Shown here piece after piece: positions 24,147 through 32,179 of a stretch of 41,772 bases of DNA. The stretch lies in the NCBI GenBank assembly GCA_030065075.1, contig JASJDQ010000010.1:1-41772 (forward strand), given 5' to 3'. The notes under the pieces were generated by a model that was given only the letters and a program-made list of their open reading frames with translations, had not been told where the DNA came from and ran no database searches. Position 1 is the first letter of the stretch; the number at the start of each line of letters is the position of its first letter. Both the position numbers and the translations under genes were made by a program. The stretch is from Paracoccaceae bacterium. Its GTDB lineage: Bacteria > Pseudomonadota > Alphaproteobacteria > Rhodobacterales > Rhodobacteraceae.

Positions 24147-24484
24147 CATGCTTGTTGTCACACGGTTGCACTCGGCAAATCGTACGACGCAGATCAAGCA
24201 TTCAATCGTGGTGACTGGGCCGCAATCGCGAATAGCCGCCATTTGAGAAGCAATCGCAAAGTTCCGCTTCGTCCCGCGCTGCTGACGTTCGTGCGCACTG
24301 CAGCGAATGGCAGGTCCGTCCGCTTAACTGCCCTACAGACAGTCTGTAACGAGCGGCTGCTCAGAGCCCAAAGTGACAGATGCTGCAGAATGAATTAACG
24401 GCCGATTTCGACGCTATTCGGTCCTTGTGCGATGCTACAATTCTACCAGTCGGGTACCAACGACATATGCGAATGAAGGTTCAA
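24147..24484. other. Intergenic region without a supported gene
   Basis: No open frame here has a ribosome site or recognisable product. The segment CAGAGCCCAAAGTGACAGAT near 24364 resembles a stretch at about 15050-15075, so decayed copies of a dispersed sequence may be present. The genes on either side converge on it. Confidence 0.45.
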
Positions 24485-24898
24485 TCAATGGTAATAGCCG
24501 GAGAAGCTGTGAATTGTTCCCGTTCTTAGCTTGGAAAGTGCCTCACTTGCGTTTCCACAATGGTGCCGGGCAACAACTGATTGCCCGGCCGCAAATTCGA
24601 CGAAGTTCTCCGACAGTGATCTCCCGAGACCGCCTTGTGAAACAAGCATGACGTTCCTCATCGGCAAATTACGCCGGTATATCCCGCAGATAAGCGACAT
24701 AAGGCACGTAACTTGGTTTGATGGAATTGAGACCTTTGACACGTTCGAAAGATCAACGAACTCCGCAAAACCTGGATGCCGCTGAAGACACCGTTCGTAG
24801 CGATCAAGGAACTTCAGAACATCTCGGGTTGTGAGATTTTCAGAATACGTGACGTGGATCAAACGCACTTCGATATGGACATCATGACGAATTGGCAC
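24485..24898 (-). CDS. Hypothetical protein, possibly SpoIIAA/STAS-like
   Basis: A 137-residue protein starting at GTG 24898, with GGGAGA six to seven bases upstream. The pattern EVRLIHVTYSENLTTRDVLK, then FAEFVDLSNVSKVSIP and MRNVMLVSQGGLGRSLSENF, is reminiscent of SpoIIAA-like/STAS proteins: beta-strand, helix, then an FVDLS strand with an Asp. Three cysteines occur in the middle and late parts. It has no signal peptide or membrane helix. It lies 44 bp after the MscS gene on the same strand, so it is the last gene of the stress operon that starts at 28365. The family call is weak, while the start site and context support a real gene. Confidence 0.6.
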   Translation of the reverse strand: MPIRHDVHIEVRLIHVTYSENLTTRDVLKFLDRYERCLQRHPGFAEFVDLSNVSKVSIPSNQVTCLMSLICGIYRRNLPMRNVMLVSQGGLGRSLSENFVEFAAGQSVVARHHCGNASEALSKLRTGTIHSFSGYYH

Positions 24899-24942
24899 TG
24901 GAAATCTCCCATATGTATCTGGAGGCGCACGATCAGACCGCT

Positions 24943-26517
24943 TCAGTCGCCTGACGCGTCTGGCAAGATATGCAGGCGCGATGGTGGGAAGGCCAAAACC
25001 GAGCCTTTCGTGGTGACCGTGTCGAACAGGAACAATAGCAACTTTTCGCGGACGTTGAGAAAGGACACATAGTCCGGCGCGATGACGTAACTGAATACCT
25101 CGATATCGAGGGACGCACGGGTCAATTCGATCAGATTCACGCGGGGGCCGGGCGCGATGTGTTCCGAGGTTTCAAGCTTTTGGCGCACGGCTTCGATGAT
25201 CCCGGTGACCTGATCGGCTGACGTGTCGCATCTGAGGGACAGCACCGTAGTGAACAGAAACTGATCCCGGACCGAGAAATTCTCGATCTGCATTGATGCA
25301 AATGTACCGTTCGGCACCGTCACGATTGTACGGGCAGGTGTTCTGATCTTAGTCGAACGGATGCCGATATCTTCGACCGTGCCGGATATGTCGCCGAATT
25401 TGCAGAAATCGCCGACCTCAACGGGGCGGTCCGCCACAACGTTTACGGAACCTACCAGATTCTCGACGGTTTTCTGAGCGCCGAGAGCAAGGGCCAAGCC
25501 GCCAATGCCAAGCGCTGCGATGGCGGTCGTCACGTCAAATCCCAGAATTTCAAGGACCTGTATTGTGATCACTGCAAGAATGATGGCCTTTACGACCTTG
25601 CGCAGCAGGATCAATGCGGCGAGCGAGGCGCGGTGGTCGTCGGGTTGCACGGCATTTCTCAGAACGTCGGCGATCAGATCAACCAGCTTCAGACAGAGGA
25701 ACGCAATCGCCAACCAAAGCACCGTTACCGCGATCCAATCGGTTGCACCGCGGGCCACCACCTGAACGCCAATCAGAATGACCGTTTCACGATAGAGCGC
25801 CACTGCGATGACGGTTCCCAAGGGAACTACGATGGATCGCACATTCAGCGGAGATCCGGTTCTTGCCATGAATAGCCAGTCCAGCGCCTTCAAGATCAAC
25901 CGTGCCAGCGCGTATCCCAGTGCTGCGGCGAAGGCGGCGACCACTGCCATGCCCAACCAGTGTCCGATCGGGACAGTCAGAACCTTGTAGGTTTTAAACC
26001 GTTCGGGAAGGACCCTGTCGAGAAGGCTTTCGCTTGCCCTCCGATGAAGCTCGGGGATTTCTTCGATCGTCGTGCGGGCAAATAGCCAGACATAGGCGCC
26101 GCCACCATCCGCAACACGTTGGAGGATAAGCGGGACCTCCCGGTGTCCGTCTCTCAGCGCACCGACCTCTTCAAGGTCCGCACTCATCTCATCGCTGAGG
26201 TTGCCCTCCGGGTTGGCTGAGATTTCGTCGGTCAGCAGGAAGTAACCGCCATCGTCAAGCAGTCGTTTGAGTTGCATGGCGCGGCGCGAGCCTTCGGCCT
26301 CTGTCAGACCTCGCGTATCCAGAAACAGCGCTGCCTTGGCCAGATCGGCCTCGCGCATGGCCTTGAGGTATCCGTCAACGGTGCCGCGCGGGGTTGCGCG
26401 ACCGTACGGGTCAGAAACGGACGCCGCACTTTGATCCGCTGATTGCGCACGCCCCTGCACCGGTACCGTCGTCAAGACAGCTACGAATACCGTGATCGCA
26501 ATCGTCTTCCAGTTCAT
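24943..26517 (-). CDS. MscS-family mechanosensitive ion channel with periplasmic N-terminus
   Basis: A 524-residue membrane protein. A signal peptide (MNWKTIAITVFVAVLTTVPV) is followed by about 160 residues of periplasmic domain (GTVDGYLKAMREADLAKAAL and LDTRGLTEAEGSRRAMQLKR). Several membrane segments follow from about residue 190. The MscS core is clear: TTAIAALGIGGLALALGAQK (pore-lining helix), TVENLVGSVNVVADRPVEVG, then the beta domain GTVEDIGIRSTKIRTPARTI and TVPNGTFASMQIENFSVRDQ. It opens under membrane tension to release solutes during hypo-osmotic shock. It sits 8 bp after a small YqjE-like membrane protein gene in the operon. Its length exceeds minimal MscS and fits the larger YbdG/YnaI-type proteins. 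Confidence 0.9.
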   Translation of the reverse strand: MNWKTIAITVFVAVLTTVPVQGRAQSADQSAASVSDPYGRATPRGTVDGYLKAMREADLAKAALFLDTRGLTEAEGSRRAMQLKRLLDDGGYFLLTDEISANPEGNLSDEMSADLEEVGALRDGHREVPLILQRVADGGGAYVWLFARTTIEEIPELHRRASESLLDRVLPERFKTYKVLTVPIGHWLGMAVVAAFAAALGYALARLILKALDWLFMARTGSPLNVRSIVVPLGTVIAVALYRETVILIGVQVVARGATDWIAVTVLWLAIAFLCLKLVDLIADVLRNAVQPDDHRASLAALILLRKVVKAIILAVITIQVLEILGFDVTTAIAALGIGGLALALGAQKTVENLVGSVNVVADRPVEVGDFCKFGDISGTVEDIGIRSTKIRTPARTIVTVPNGTFASMQIENFSVRDQFLFTTVLSLRCDTSADQVTGIIEAVRQKLETSEHIAPGPRVNLIELTRASLDIEVFSYVIAPDYVSFLNVREKLLLFLFDTVTTKGSVLAFPPSRLHILPDASGD

Positions 26518-26525
26518 CGAATGCC

Positions 26526-26966
26526 CTATTTGATGGCGCCTGCGAAATTGGCGACGGCTGTCAGGTAGTCGCCCTTGAAGAGCGCCGAAGTGCCGCTTTC
26601 CAGGCGCTTGAAACCGTTCTCAAGCCCGGCCAGCTCGGCCGAGATTTCGCCAACCAGCGTTTGCTCGACGCTATCCAGCATCTTGGCCTCGGCTGGCGAC
26701 TTGAGGTTTGAGGCGGCGGCGAGCGCGATACCGGCAAAGACAAGCAACAGCACGCCAGCCGTCAAAGCTCCGACGATGACGCCGAATTCTGCGGCAAGCG
26801 CCGTGAAGAGGCAGAACATCAGAAAGCCGATGCCGCCCAAAGCCAAAAGCAGCGCAAACGCGACGATAGCCGCCTGTTTCGCCCCATGTTGCGCGGCGAT
26901 CTTGAGACGCATCGATTTGATGCGCCCCAGAAGGGCCAGGCGACGGAAGGTGGTGGAGTTAACCAT
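26526..26966 (-). CDS. YqjE-like/phage-holin-superfamily membrane protein
   Basis: A 146-residue inner-membrane protein. A basic amphipathic N-terminus (RLALLGRIKSMRLKIAAQHG) is followed by two adjacent hydrophobic segments, QAAIVAFALLLALGGIGFLM and FGVIVGALTAGVLLLVFAGI. The C-terminal part is helical and acidic (VEQTLVGEISAELAGLENGF). This is the layout of the putative holin superfamily III/YqjE group, which typically sits next to ElaB/YqjD-like genes, as here. It lies between the YqjD-like gene (14 bp upstream) and the MscS gene (8 bp downstream). The holin label reflects the family name and does not imply lysis. Confidence 0.75.
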   Translation of the reverse strand: MVNSTTFRRLALLGRIKSMRLKIAAQHGAKQAAIVAFALLLALGGIGFLMFCLFTALAAEFGVIVGALTAGVLLLVFAGIALAAASNLKSPAEAKMLDSVEQTLVGEISAELAGLENGFKRLESGTSALFKGDYLTAVANFAGAIK

Positions 26967-26980
26967 TAGCCCGTCGCCCC

Positions 26981-27271
26981 TTAGCGCCGCACGAAGAGCG
27001 AGGCGATGAAGCCAAGCGCAAAGGCAGTAGCGATCGACTGGATCGGATGGTGCGCGATTTCAGACTTCAGCTCATCCTTGCCCATCTTCATGGTGTTTTG
27101 GACGCTCTTTTTCATCGCGTGCATCTCTTCCTTCATCGCGTCGTTTTCCTTGGCGAGGCGGGCGAGCAGGTCGGTGACCTCGTCAGACAGGGTCTTGCCG
27201 TCATTGGCGGGGAGGCTTGCAGCTTCCTGCGCGAGGTCTTCGACTTTTGCAGCAGTGGAATGTTTGGACAT
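26981..27271 (-). CDS. ElaB/YqjD-like (DUF883) membrane-anchored protein
   Basis: A 96-residue protein starting at ATG 27271, preceded by AAGGAG. A longer frame upstream overlaps the neighbouring gene and has no support. The middle is a long charged helix (DLLARLAKENDAMKEEMHAM), and the C-terminus is one membrane segment, HHPIQSIATAFALGFIASLF, ending VRR. This tail-anchored layout is characteristic of ElaB/YqjD, which in enterobacteria associate with ribosomes in stationary phase. The HHPIQS box before the membrane segment resembles the conserved HPW-type box of the family. It is cotranscribed with the AI-2E-family gene upstream and the YqjE-like gene downstream. Confidence 0.82.
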   Translation of the reverse strand: MSKHSTAAKVEDLAQEAASLPANDGKTLSDEVTDLLARLAKENDAMKEEMHAMKKSVQNTMKMGKDELKSEIAHHPIQSIATAFALGFIASLFVRR

Positions 27272-27294
27272 GTCAGTCTCCTTGGGTTGAGAGA

Positions 27295-28365
27295 TCAGTC
27301 GATTTCGCCGTTTTCGGATAGGGCGATGGCGATAGGTCGCGTGGATCGGAATTCCGAGAAGATGATCATTCCGATCACGGTGATAGGGACACACAGGAAC
27401 ATGCCTGCAACGCCCCAGATGAAGCCCCAGATGGACAGCGCAAGGATGACCACGAGGGGGCTGAGGTTGACCGAGCTTCCGACGAAGCGCGGCTCGACGA
27501 TGTTGCCGATGATCAGGTGGGCAAGCCCCACACCGGCAACGACTATGATGAAAGGCGTCAGCGTCGGAAACTGCACCAAGGCGAGGGCGGCGGGGAAGAC
27601 ACCACTGATGATGCCACCCACAACGGGGATGAAGTTCAGGACGAAGACAAGGAACGCCCAGAATCCGGCGAAGTCGACGCCCGCGATCTCCAGCGCGACC
27701 CAGACCATCGCGGCCATCGCCGCACTCGTCAGGCTCTTGGTGAACAGGTAGGTGCGCACGCGCTGGCCGACCTCGGCCAGAACCGCACTGATTTTGGCAT
27801 GACGCGCATCATCGGCGGCCATCGCTTTGAGCTTCTTGCCCATGAAATGCTGTTCGGCCAGTAGGAACGCGATGTAGAGAACAACGGTCCCAATACTGCC
27901 CGCGACTCCAGCCGCCCCATTGGCAAGGGCCAGCAGAATGCCGTCAAAGTCAAATGCGTCGATCGCTGCTGTTAGTTCACCGAAGGCTTTCAGACCAATC
28001 AGACCCGACAATTTCCCGGTCAGCACGTCGATATTGGCAAGGTAGCTTGGTGCCCGCTCAACCATCGCGGCCACATTGGTGGCCACGACTTCGGCCACGC
28101 CGATGCAAACTGCAATTACGATCAGAACCGAAGCCGCGATGGCGCCCAGGCCGGGCGCGCCTGTATTTCCGGCAAGTTTGGCTAAACGGCGGGCCAGCGC
28201 ATTGATGATGAACCACAAGAGGATCGCCATCGCGAAGGGCACCAGCACCGATTTTCCGGCCATCAGTGCGAAAACCGTCATCAAGACAAGCCCCATGGTC
28301 AGCGTTGCCGTCAGAAGTGTGTTGATCTGGGTCCGGTCGGCGCCGGAGAGGGCGAGCGTGTTCAT
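27295..28365 (-). CDS. AI-2E/PerM-family transporter
   Basis: A 356-residue polytopic inner-membrane protein. The start is ATG 28365 (MNTLALSGADRTQ), with AGGAAAG just upstream. Hydrophobic segments cluster in the first 90 residues and in the last 150, flanking a soluble middle part with AMVERAPSYLANIDVLTGKL. The late region FWAFLVFVLNFIPVVGGIIS, GVFPAALALVQFPTLTPFII and IIGNIVEPRFVGSSVNLSPL is the family hallmark. Proteins of this family export AI-2-like signals or exchange sodium for protons; which applies here is unknown. It is the first gene of a five-gene operon running to 24485. The shared 18-bp motif lies about 135-150 bp upstream. Confidence 0.88.
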   Translation of the reverse strand: MNTLALSGADRTQINTLLTATLTMGLVLMTVFALMAGKSVLVPFAMAILLWFIINALARRLAKLAGNTGAPGLGAIAASVLIVIAVCIGVAEVVATNVAAMVERAPSYLANIDVLTGKLSGLIGLKAFGELTAAIDAFDFDGILLALANGAAGVAGSIGTVVLYIAFLLAEQHFMGKKLKAMAADDARHAKISAVLAEVGQRVRTYLFTKSLTSAAMAAMVWVALEIAGVDFAGFWAFLVFVLNFIPVVGGIISGVFPAALALVQFPTLTPFIIVVAGVGLAHLIIGNIVEPRFVGSSVNLSPLVVILALSIWGFIWGVAGMFLCVPITVIGMIIFSEFRSTRPIAIALSENGEID

Positions 28366-28497
28366 TGTCTTTCCTCTGGTTTGGGTGGCCCCCCCACCTG
28401 CGCGGGACAGGGAGGAGTTGGCGGCGGGAGGACCCAGGGAAGTGGAAACGGGAGTGTGCTTCCGAGACTGACCATGCGTCACGCGGGCCAGTCTCAG

Positions 28498-28514
28498 GAG
28501 TGACTCACCGTTAA
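28498..28514 (-). promoter_or_regulatory. Shared stress-block motif, copy 1
   Basis: GAGTGACTCACCGTTAA, with the 9-bp palindrome GTGACTCAC. It overlaps the stop codon of the TerC-family gene and lies about 135-150 bp before the AI-2E-family ATG. Three other copies occur at 29919, 31723 and 35709. Confidence 0.55.
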
Positions 28515-29221
28515 GCCTGCGTGCTCACCTTGTTGCGTCTCGCGAACAGGGCGACGGCAATGGCGATCACCATGATGATATTGAAGGCACTTTCTGGCAG
28601 ATCGTCATGCAATGCCTGCAGGATCAGTTGCAGTCCGATCAGCATCAGGAAGGTATAGATCACGATCTTGGTTTCGGGGTGATCTGACAGGAACCCGGCG
28701 ATCTGGCGAACAAACATGAACCGGATCACAGCCGAGACACCCAGAATGACAGCGGCCCCGAAAAGCAGTTTCGTCATGCCAGCAACCGCGATCACCGTGT
28801 CGATGGACAAGACAGTGTTCACCACCGTCATCTGCAAGAGCACCGTGCCAAAAGCGTTGGCCACGGCTTTCCCGGTGTCCTCGTCTTCTTCTTCGCCCGC
28901 GTAAAACGCGAAGAGGTCCTTGGAGCTGGAATAGAACAGGAACAGCCCGGCCCCCAGAAGCGCCATGGTTTGCGGCGTGACCTCAAACCTGCCGATGGTG
29001 AACAGCACCTCTTTCCCGGTCGCCAGATAAAACGCCACCAGCACCAGCGCGAACCGGGCAATGTATTCCGCGACAAGGCCCCAGAAAATCAGACGTTTCT
29101 GTTCTTTTTCATCTCGCCCCTGAATGGACGAGGTCATGTAAAGCGCGTTGTCGACATCAAGCGTGGTGGCAACCAGCCCGAGCCAGAGAAATTGCGGGAG
29201 TTGTTCAAGCATCTGGGACAT
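28511..29221 (-). CDS. TerC-family integral membrane protein
   Basis: A 236-residue inner-membrane protein of the TerC superfamily. It has about seven hydrophobic segments. The family-type acidic membrane positions occur in FLWLGLVATTLDVDNALYMT and MTVVNTVLSIDTVIAVAGMT, two repeated D-containing boxes. An acidic cytoplasmic insertion (FYAGEEEDEDTGKAVANAFG) lies between the two halves. TerC-like proteins have been linked to tellurite resistance and to metal (manganese) efflux. The gene lies 56 bp after another membrane protein gene on the same strand and is probably cotranscribed with it. Confidence 0.85.
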   Translation of the reverse strand: MSQMLEQLPQFLWLGLVATTLDVDNALYMTSSIQGRDEKEQKRLIFWGLVAEYIARFALVLVAFYLATGKEVLFTIGRFEVTPQTMALLGAGLFLFYSSSKDLFAFYAGEEEDEDTGKAVANAFGTVLLQMTVVNTVLSIDTVIAVAGMTKLLFGAAVILGVSAVIRFMFVRQIAGFLSDHPETKIVIYTFLMLIGLQLILQALHDDLPESAFNIIMVIAIAVALFARRNKVSTQA

Positions 29222-29277
29222 CCTTCCAATAAGTTGATGTCCCAGCCTGGCGGGCGCGGCGCCGCCGCATCAGTGAT

Positions 29278-29859
29278 TTACCGTGAAGCCCCTGCGCTTT
29301 TGTTGCAGTTGTCAGGCAAGAAGTTCCCTGACACCTCGAAGTCGTGGCAGGTGATGAACCTGTAGTGATGCGTACCGATAACGTAGCCTGCCACAACCGT
29401 CGCCAAACAGATGCCAAGAATCACCGCCTTCAGCTTGGGTTGTTTCAACTGCTCGACATCCGGGATCGCAACGATGATGAGCACGAGCAGAAGATAGGGT
29501 AGCGACAAGCCGACAACGATTAAGGCAAGCGCCCATTCGAACCAGCCGGTGGTGGCGATGTCGAGCGATGGGTTGTCACTGAAGAATAGCCAAGCCATTA
29601 GCAGGGATGGCAATAGCAGCACGAACCGCCCGCGCCACGACACCAGCGCGGGCAGGCCATCGACAGGCGGCACGAAAAGGCTGGCAACCATCGCCACTGT
29701 GGAGGCCACCCAGACATAGAACAGGTTTTCAAAGAAGATTGTTCCGAAGACGCCATAGAAAAAAGCGATGCTGAAAACGGTGGTTGCGATCGCGATGGAG
29801 GACAGCATGAAGGCGCGAGTTTCGGCCTCTTTCTCTTCGGTCATGGTGCTGTCGGACAT
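29278..29859 (-). CDS. Hypothetical multi-pass membrane protein
   Basis: A 193-residue protein with a short acidic N-terminus (MSDSTMTEEKEAETRAFML) and about five hydrophobic segments, including IAIATTVFSIAFFYGVFGTI, VLLLPSLLMAWLFF, ALALIVVGLSLPYLLLVLII and VILGICLATVVAGYVIG. The C-terminal tail contains two cysteines, in HYRFITCHDFEVSGNFLPDN and the following C. I do not recognise a family. Position upstream of the TerC-like gene and behind a copy of the shared motif (29919-29936, about 60 bp before the ATG) suggests it belongs to the same stress response. AGGAGC precedes the start. Confidence 0.72.
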   Translation of the reverse strand: MSDSTMTEEKEAETRAFMLSSIAIATTVFSIAFFYGVFGTIFFENLFYVWVASTVAMVASLFVPPVDGLPALVSWRGRFVLLLPSLLMAWLFFSDNPSLDIATTGWFEWALALIVVGLSLPYLLLVLIIVAIPDVEQLKQPKLKAVILGICLATVVAGYVIGTHHYRFITCHDFEVSGNFLPDNCNKSAGASR

Positions 29860-29918
29860 GCGTCGGCTCCTTTTTGGTGCAAGGTGCCGACATCATGTTC
29901 GGATGTGCCAGGTGACAT

Positions 29919-29936
29919 CAGTGAGTCACGGTGTCC
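29919..29936 (-). promoter_or_regulatory. Shared stress-block motif, copy 2
   Basis: CAGTGAGTCACGGTGTCC, with the palindrome GTGAGTCAC. It lies about 60-77 bp upstream of the ATG at 29859, directly after the stop of the regulator gene at 29943. Confidence 0.55.
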
Positions 29937-29942
29937 GCTTGA

Positions 29943-31544
29943 TCAGGTCGGTGCTTTCAACCCTGCTTTTTGCCAACCGTCGAATAAATGGTCCATCTCC
30001 GAGGGCTTGAAATTCCAAATCCTCAGATAGTTTCGGGACAGACCTGCAGGGCTGGGCAAACGCTCCAGGCCGCTCTTTATGTGCAGGTTTGCTTCCTGCA
30101 TCTCTCCAAGCTGGGCGTATACCATGGCACGAACGAAATCGCCCAGATAAGACGATCCGAGGCCAAAACCTTCGATGATGTCTCGGGCAGCTTCGTAGTC
30201 CTTCATCAAGTAGTGTATCACTGCCATCGTAGCCCGGTACCAACCTGGCGGGTCAGGGCTAAGGTCCATGGCTTTGCGCAGGTATCTCAGCCCGAGTTCG
30301 CGCTGACCAGAATACCCGACGCACATACCATAATCTGCCAGCATGTCAGGATAGTTCGGGTTAAGGGCAAGCGCGCGATCCGCGGCTGACTTGCAGGCCG
30401 ACAGTTCGTTGCGATGGAAATGGGTCATGAACAGCGCGTGGTAACCGGAGGCGTCCTTGGGATCAGTGTCAACGGCCCGCTTCGCAGCCAGCAAAGCGCG
30501 GTCCAGTGGCGGTTCGCTGATTTCGCGCGCAAAGCCAAAGCGCACTTCGTCGCCATAAAGGATCGACAACATCGCCCAGGCCCCGGAGTAGTTGGGATCA
30601 AGCCCGACGGCGCGTTCCAGATGCTTCACCGTTTGCGCGTGCGTCTCATCGCTTGGGTGACGCCAGTATTCGCTGGCCAGCAATCGCGCTTGATATGCGT
30701 CCAGATTGTTGGTCGCGGCCCGCCGGTGCGCTGCACCGGTCTTGTGGATCACACCGTGCGGCTCGGCGATTTCGGCGGCGATTTGCGAGGCAATGGTTTC
30801 CTGAATGTCGAACAGACTTTCGACACTCATGTCGTCATCATAGCTCTCACTCAGCATGTGTGCGCCGTCTTGCGTATCGATCAACTGCGACGTTACCCGG
30901 ATTTTGTCCTTCCAGCGCCGAACGCTGCCCTCAAGAATATAGCGCACACCCAGTTCGGCCCCTATCTCGCGCGCGTCGCCCTTGGCATTCTTGTAGCGAA
31001 AGGTCGAATGCCGCGCCGCCACACGAAACTCCCGGAACCGGGCGAGCGCGTTCAGGATTTCTTCGGTAAACCCGTCGGCCAAAAACTCCTGATCCGGGCT
31101 GCCGCTGAGGTTGTCGAAGGGCATGACTGCGATGCTGTAACGGCTTTGGGCCACGTCGCTCGGTGCTGTGCTTTCGTTCGCCACCCCGGGTTCGAAAGCA
31201 ACCTGAAAGACCGGTACGTATGATCCCTTTGGGACAAGAATGCGCAACGGGTCATCGGCGCCCTCGGTTGCATAATAGAGTTCCAGGCGGCTTCTAAGCT
31301 TGCTGGCTTGCACCCGGACAATGGTATCTATCGCCGGATCGAAATCATCGGGTTTGTCGAAAACATCCAAACCAATTGAATAGCCTTTGAGCGCGTCATC
31401 ATTTCCGGCCAATGTTTGTTCGACCAGATATCTCAGAAACCGGGCCAGTCGCGTTGTGTCAACAAACTGGCGACTGGACAGGACGCGGTCCAATTGTTGT
31501 TGGACAACCCCAGGCTCCATCGGGGCCGATGCGACAGCGGTCAT
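29943..31544 (-). CDS. Winged-helix-like/TolB-like/TPR regulator
   Basis: A 533-residue cytoplasmic protein without signal or membrane helix. Residues about 10-110 (LDRVLSSRQFVDTTRLARFL, LKGYSIGLDVFDKPDDFDPA, IDTIVRVQASKLRSRLELYY, RILVPKGSYVPVF) form the N-terminal winged-helix-like module seen in many alphaproteobacterial proteins mislabelled as adenylate cyclases. About 130-265 is a FlgO/TolB-like domain (IAVMPFDNLSGSPDQEFLAD, RYILEGSVRRWKDKIRVTSQ). From about 285 on come TPR-like helices (SGAWAMLSILYGDE, YHALFMTHFHRNELSACKSA, YPDMLADYGMCVGYSGQREL). No catalytic cyclase residues are seen. It is the only DNA-binding candidate in the stress block, making it a plausible reader of the shared motif. 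It is divergent from the 31810 operon. Confidence 0.78.
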   Translation of the reverse strand: MTAVASAPMEPGVVQQQLDRVLSSRQFVDTTRLARFLRYLVEQTLAGNDDALKGYSIGLDVFDKPDDFDPAIDTIVRVQASKLRSRLELYYATEGADDPLRILVPKGSYVPVFQVAFEPGVANESTAPSDVAQSRYSIAVMPFDNLSGSPDQEFLADGFTEEILNALARFREFRVAARHSTFRYKNAKGDAREIGAELGVRYILEGSVRRWKDKIRVTSQLIDTQDGAHMLSESYDDDMSVESLFDIQETIASQIAAEIAEPHGVIHKTGAAHRRAATNNLDAYQARLLASEYWRHPSDETHAQTVKHLERAVGLDPNYSGAWAMLSILYGDEVRFGFAREISEPPLDRALLAAKRAVDTDPKDASGYHALFMTHFHRNELSACKSAADRALALNPNYPDMLADYGMCVGYSGQRELGLRYLRKAMDLSPDPPGWYRATMAVIHYLMKDYEAARDIIEGFGLGSSYLGDFVRAMVYAQLGEMQEANLHIKSGLERLPSPAGLSRNYLRIWNFKPSEMDHLFDGWQKAGLKAPT

Positions 31545-31707
31545 AATTTTACCCCCCAGCTAAAAAAGGCGTTTGGCGTCAATGGCCTTACTGGCAACGG
31601 TCTTTTGTTTGTTGTGCTCCCGGACATCAGCAAAACGGTTTGGGCACGCATGAAAATGCTCAGATCTTACCCTACGTCAAATTCACCTCGGAAACCACCC
31701 GCCCACC

Positions 31708-31740
31708 CGTGAACACCCAAGGGTTCACGGTGACTCACTC
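31708..31740 (+). promoter_or_regulatory. Shared stress-block motif, copy 3, with extra palindrome
   Basis: GTTCACGGTGACTCACTC at 31723-31740 is the inverse orientation of the shared motif and contains GTGACTCAC. In addition CCGTGAAC (31708-31715) and GTTCACGG (31723-31730) form a perfect 8-bp inverted repeat around seven bases. It lies 70-100 bp before the ATG at 31810 and about 165-195 bp before the divergent regulator start at 31544. Confidence 0.6.
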
Positions 31741-31809
31741 ACGTTCAAGGCCGGGTTTCGGCAGGTTGGCGCCATCGAAATCGATTAACTCAACCTGAGG
31801 CGAACACCA

Positions 31810-32133
31810 ATGGAAACAACAACAGAAACCTCGAAATTCGTCGAAAAAGCAAAGGCCTGCATCGACGATATCGGGGCCGAGCTCAGTGAACTGGAGCAGA
31901 AAGCCAAAGCAGCCGGAGACCGCGCGGACGATTGGTCCGCGGCACAAGTTGAAAAGCTGAAGGAAGACTGGAGCCAGGCCAAAGAAGACATGGAAGACAT
32001 TGCCGACCGCGCCAAAGCCGAGGGCGAAGAGGCCGTTCGTGACGCCAAAGAAAAGGCCGAACGCCACTACGAAGCCCTGCAAGCGGCCGTCAAAGCCTAT
32101 CGCGATCACCTGGAGCAGGTGGCCGATACCTAA
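31810..32133 (+). CDS. Small acidic/basic coiled-coil protein
   Basis: A 107-residue protein that is almost entirely charged helix with heptad-like repeats: FVEKAKACIDDIGAELSELE, VEKLKEDWSQAKEDMEDIAD and AKAEGEEAVRDAKEKAERHY. There is no signal peptide, no membrane segment and one cysteine. The alanine/lysine/glutamate composition resembles apolipoprotein-like or LEA-like stress proteins, but no family is assigned. GAGGCG lies upstream of the ATG. It is the first gene of the plus-strand operon leading to two PRC-barrel genes and an HdeD-like gene. The shared motif about 70-90 bp upstream suggests stress induction. Confidence 0.72.
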   Translation: METTTETSKFVEKAKACIDDIGAELSELEQKAKAAGDRADDWSAAQVEKLKEDWSQAKEDMEDIADRAKAEGEEAVRDAKEKAERHYEALQAAVKAYRDHLEQVADT

Positions 32134-32179
32134 GCCGCCATCCCGGCGGAAACCCCAACCCTATTGAAAGGAACTACTC

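Noticed and set aside
26526-26966. Phage lysis holin
   Set aside because: Although the family is named after holins, the neighbours (YqjD/ElaB-like, MscS) and the lack of endolysin or structural phage genes point to the YqjE-type stress protein.
30414-31223. 269-codon plus-strand frame inside the winged-helix/TPR gene
   Set aside because: Antisense shadow; the minus-strand protein has coherent domains across the whole length.
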